Positions 6,528-6,613 of a DNA stretch of 6,613 nucleotides are shown one piece after another. The translations under genes and the position numbers were made by a program. The notes beneath the pieces were generated by a model that was not told the DNA's origin, did no database searches, and worked only from the letters and a program-made list of their open reading frames with translations. The DNA is from an uncultured Lachnospiraceae bacterium. Lineage in GTDB: Bacteria > Bacillota > Clostridia > Lachnospirales > Lachnospiraceae. Positions within the stretch are counted from its first letter, which is position 1; every line of letters begins with the position of its first letter. Where the stretch lies: assembly GCA_947177925.1 (NCBI GenBank), contig CAMWWJ010000192.1, positions 1 to 6,613 on the forward strand, in the 5' to 3' direction.

Positions 6528-6613
6528 CGGTCTCTTAGACACATCTCCGAGCCCACGAGCCTAAGGCGAATCTCGGATGCCGTCGTGTGCTTGAAAAAAA
6601 AAAGGGGGGGGGG
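6528..6613. other. Illumina Nextera adapter read-through, not genomic DNA
   Basis: The pieces occur in the exact order of a library molecule end: the 19-bp transposase mosaic end CTGTCTCTTATACACATCT at 6528-6546 (two mismatches), CCGAGCCCACGAGAC at 6547-6561 (one mismatch), the index TAAGGCGA (i7 N701) at 6562-6569, the P7 sequence at 6570-6593 (three mismatches), ten A at 6594-6603 and ten G at 6604-6613. Mismatches are at 6529, 6538, 6560, 6576, 6585 and 6587, and five of the six read G. Reading G where signal is lost, and a terminal G run, are typical of two-colour sequencing chemistry. The true genomic sequence therefore ends at about 6527. Confidence 0.97.

Noticed and set aside
6528..6546. 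Tn5-like mosaic end at the right edge, as if a transposon were inserted
   Set aside because: It is followed directly by Illumina read-2 adapter, a standard index and P7 sequence, so it comes from library preparation and not from a genomic transposon.
6347..6556. Minus-strand ORF beginning MGSEMCLRDRY
   Set aside because: Its N-terminus is translated from the adapter and the rest is antisense to permease 4.

Overview
The window is AT-rich and transcribed in one direction only, with every credible gene on the + strand. Strong AGGAG-type ribosome binding sites, tight gene spacing, a lipoprotein signal peptide of monoderm type and MacB/FtsX-type transporter genes point to a low-GC Firmicute (Bacillota). 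A gut-type clostridium, such as a member of the Lachnospiraceae, is my best guess. That placement is inference from style; no taxonomic marker gene is present.

Layout. Bases 1-72 hold no complete gene, only an open frame running into the first ORF. At 73-270 is a small cysteine-rich ORF whose frame is open back to base 19; it looks like the C-terminal part of a larger or damaged gene. A weak promoter candidate with an AT-rich dyad lies at about 261-293. From 334 an apparent operon begins: an NHL-type six-bladed beta-propeller lipoprotein (334-1293), an FtsX/MacB-type permease with a GTG start overlapping the lipoprotein stop (1290-2396), a second such permease (2440-3624), an ABC ATPase of the LolD/MacB/SalX class with all motifs intact (3652-4320), a third permease (4362-5375), and a fourth (5375 onward) that overlaps the third by one base and runs off the real DNA.

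The last 86 bases (6528-6613) are not genomic. They are an Illumina Nextera read-through: mosaic end, read-2 adapter, the i7 index TAAGGCGA (N701), the P7 flow-cell sequence, ten A and ten G, with several miscalls mostly to G. Genomic sequence therefore ends at about 6527. The apparent stop of the fourth permease at 6536-6538 is made by a miscalled adapter base, so that gene is truncated by the contig end.

How the genes may work together. One cytoplasmic ATPase is surrounded by four half-size permeases of the same architecture (one N-terminal helix, a large extracytoplasmic domain, three C-terminal helices). They could form two heterodimers (first/second and third/fourth) sharing the ATPase, or one with another ATPase beyond the contig. 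The membrane-anchored propeller lipoprotein probably acts on the outer face with this complex. MacB-type systems act on peptides or lipoproteins outside the membrane, so the substrate may be a secreted peptide. The cysteine-rich ORF just upstream is an obvious but unproven candidate. No sensor kinase, regulator, peptidase or modification enzyme is visible.
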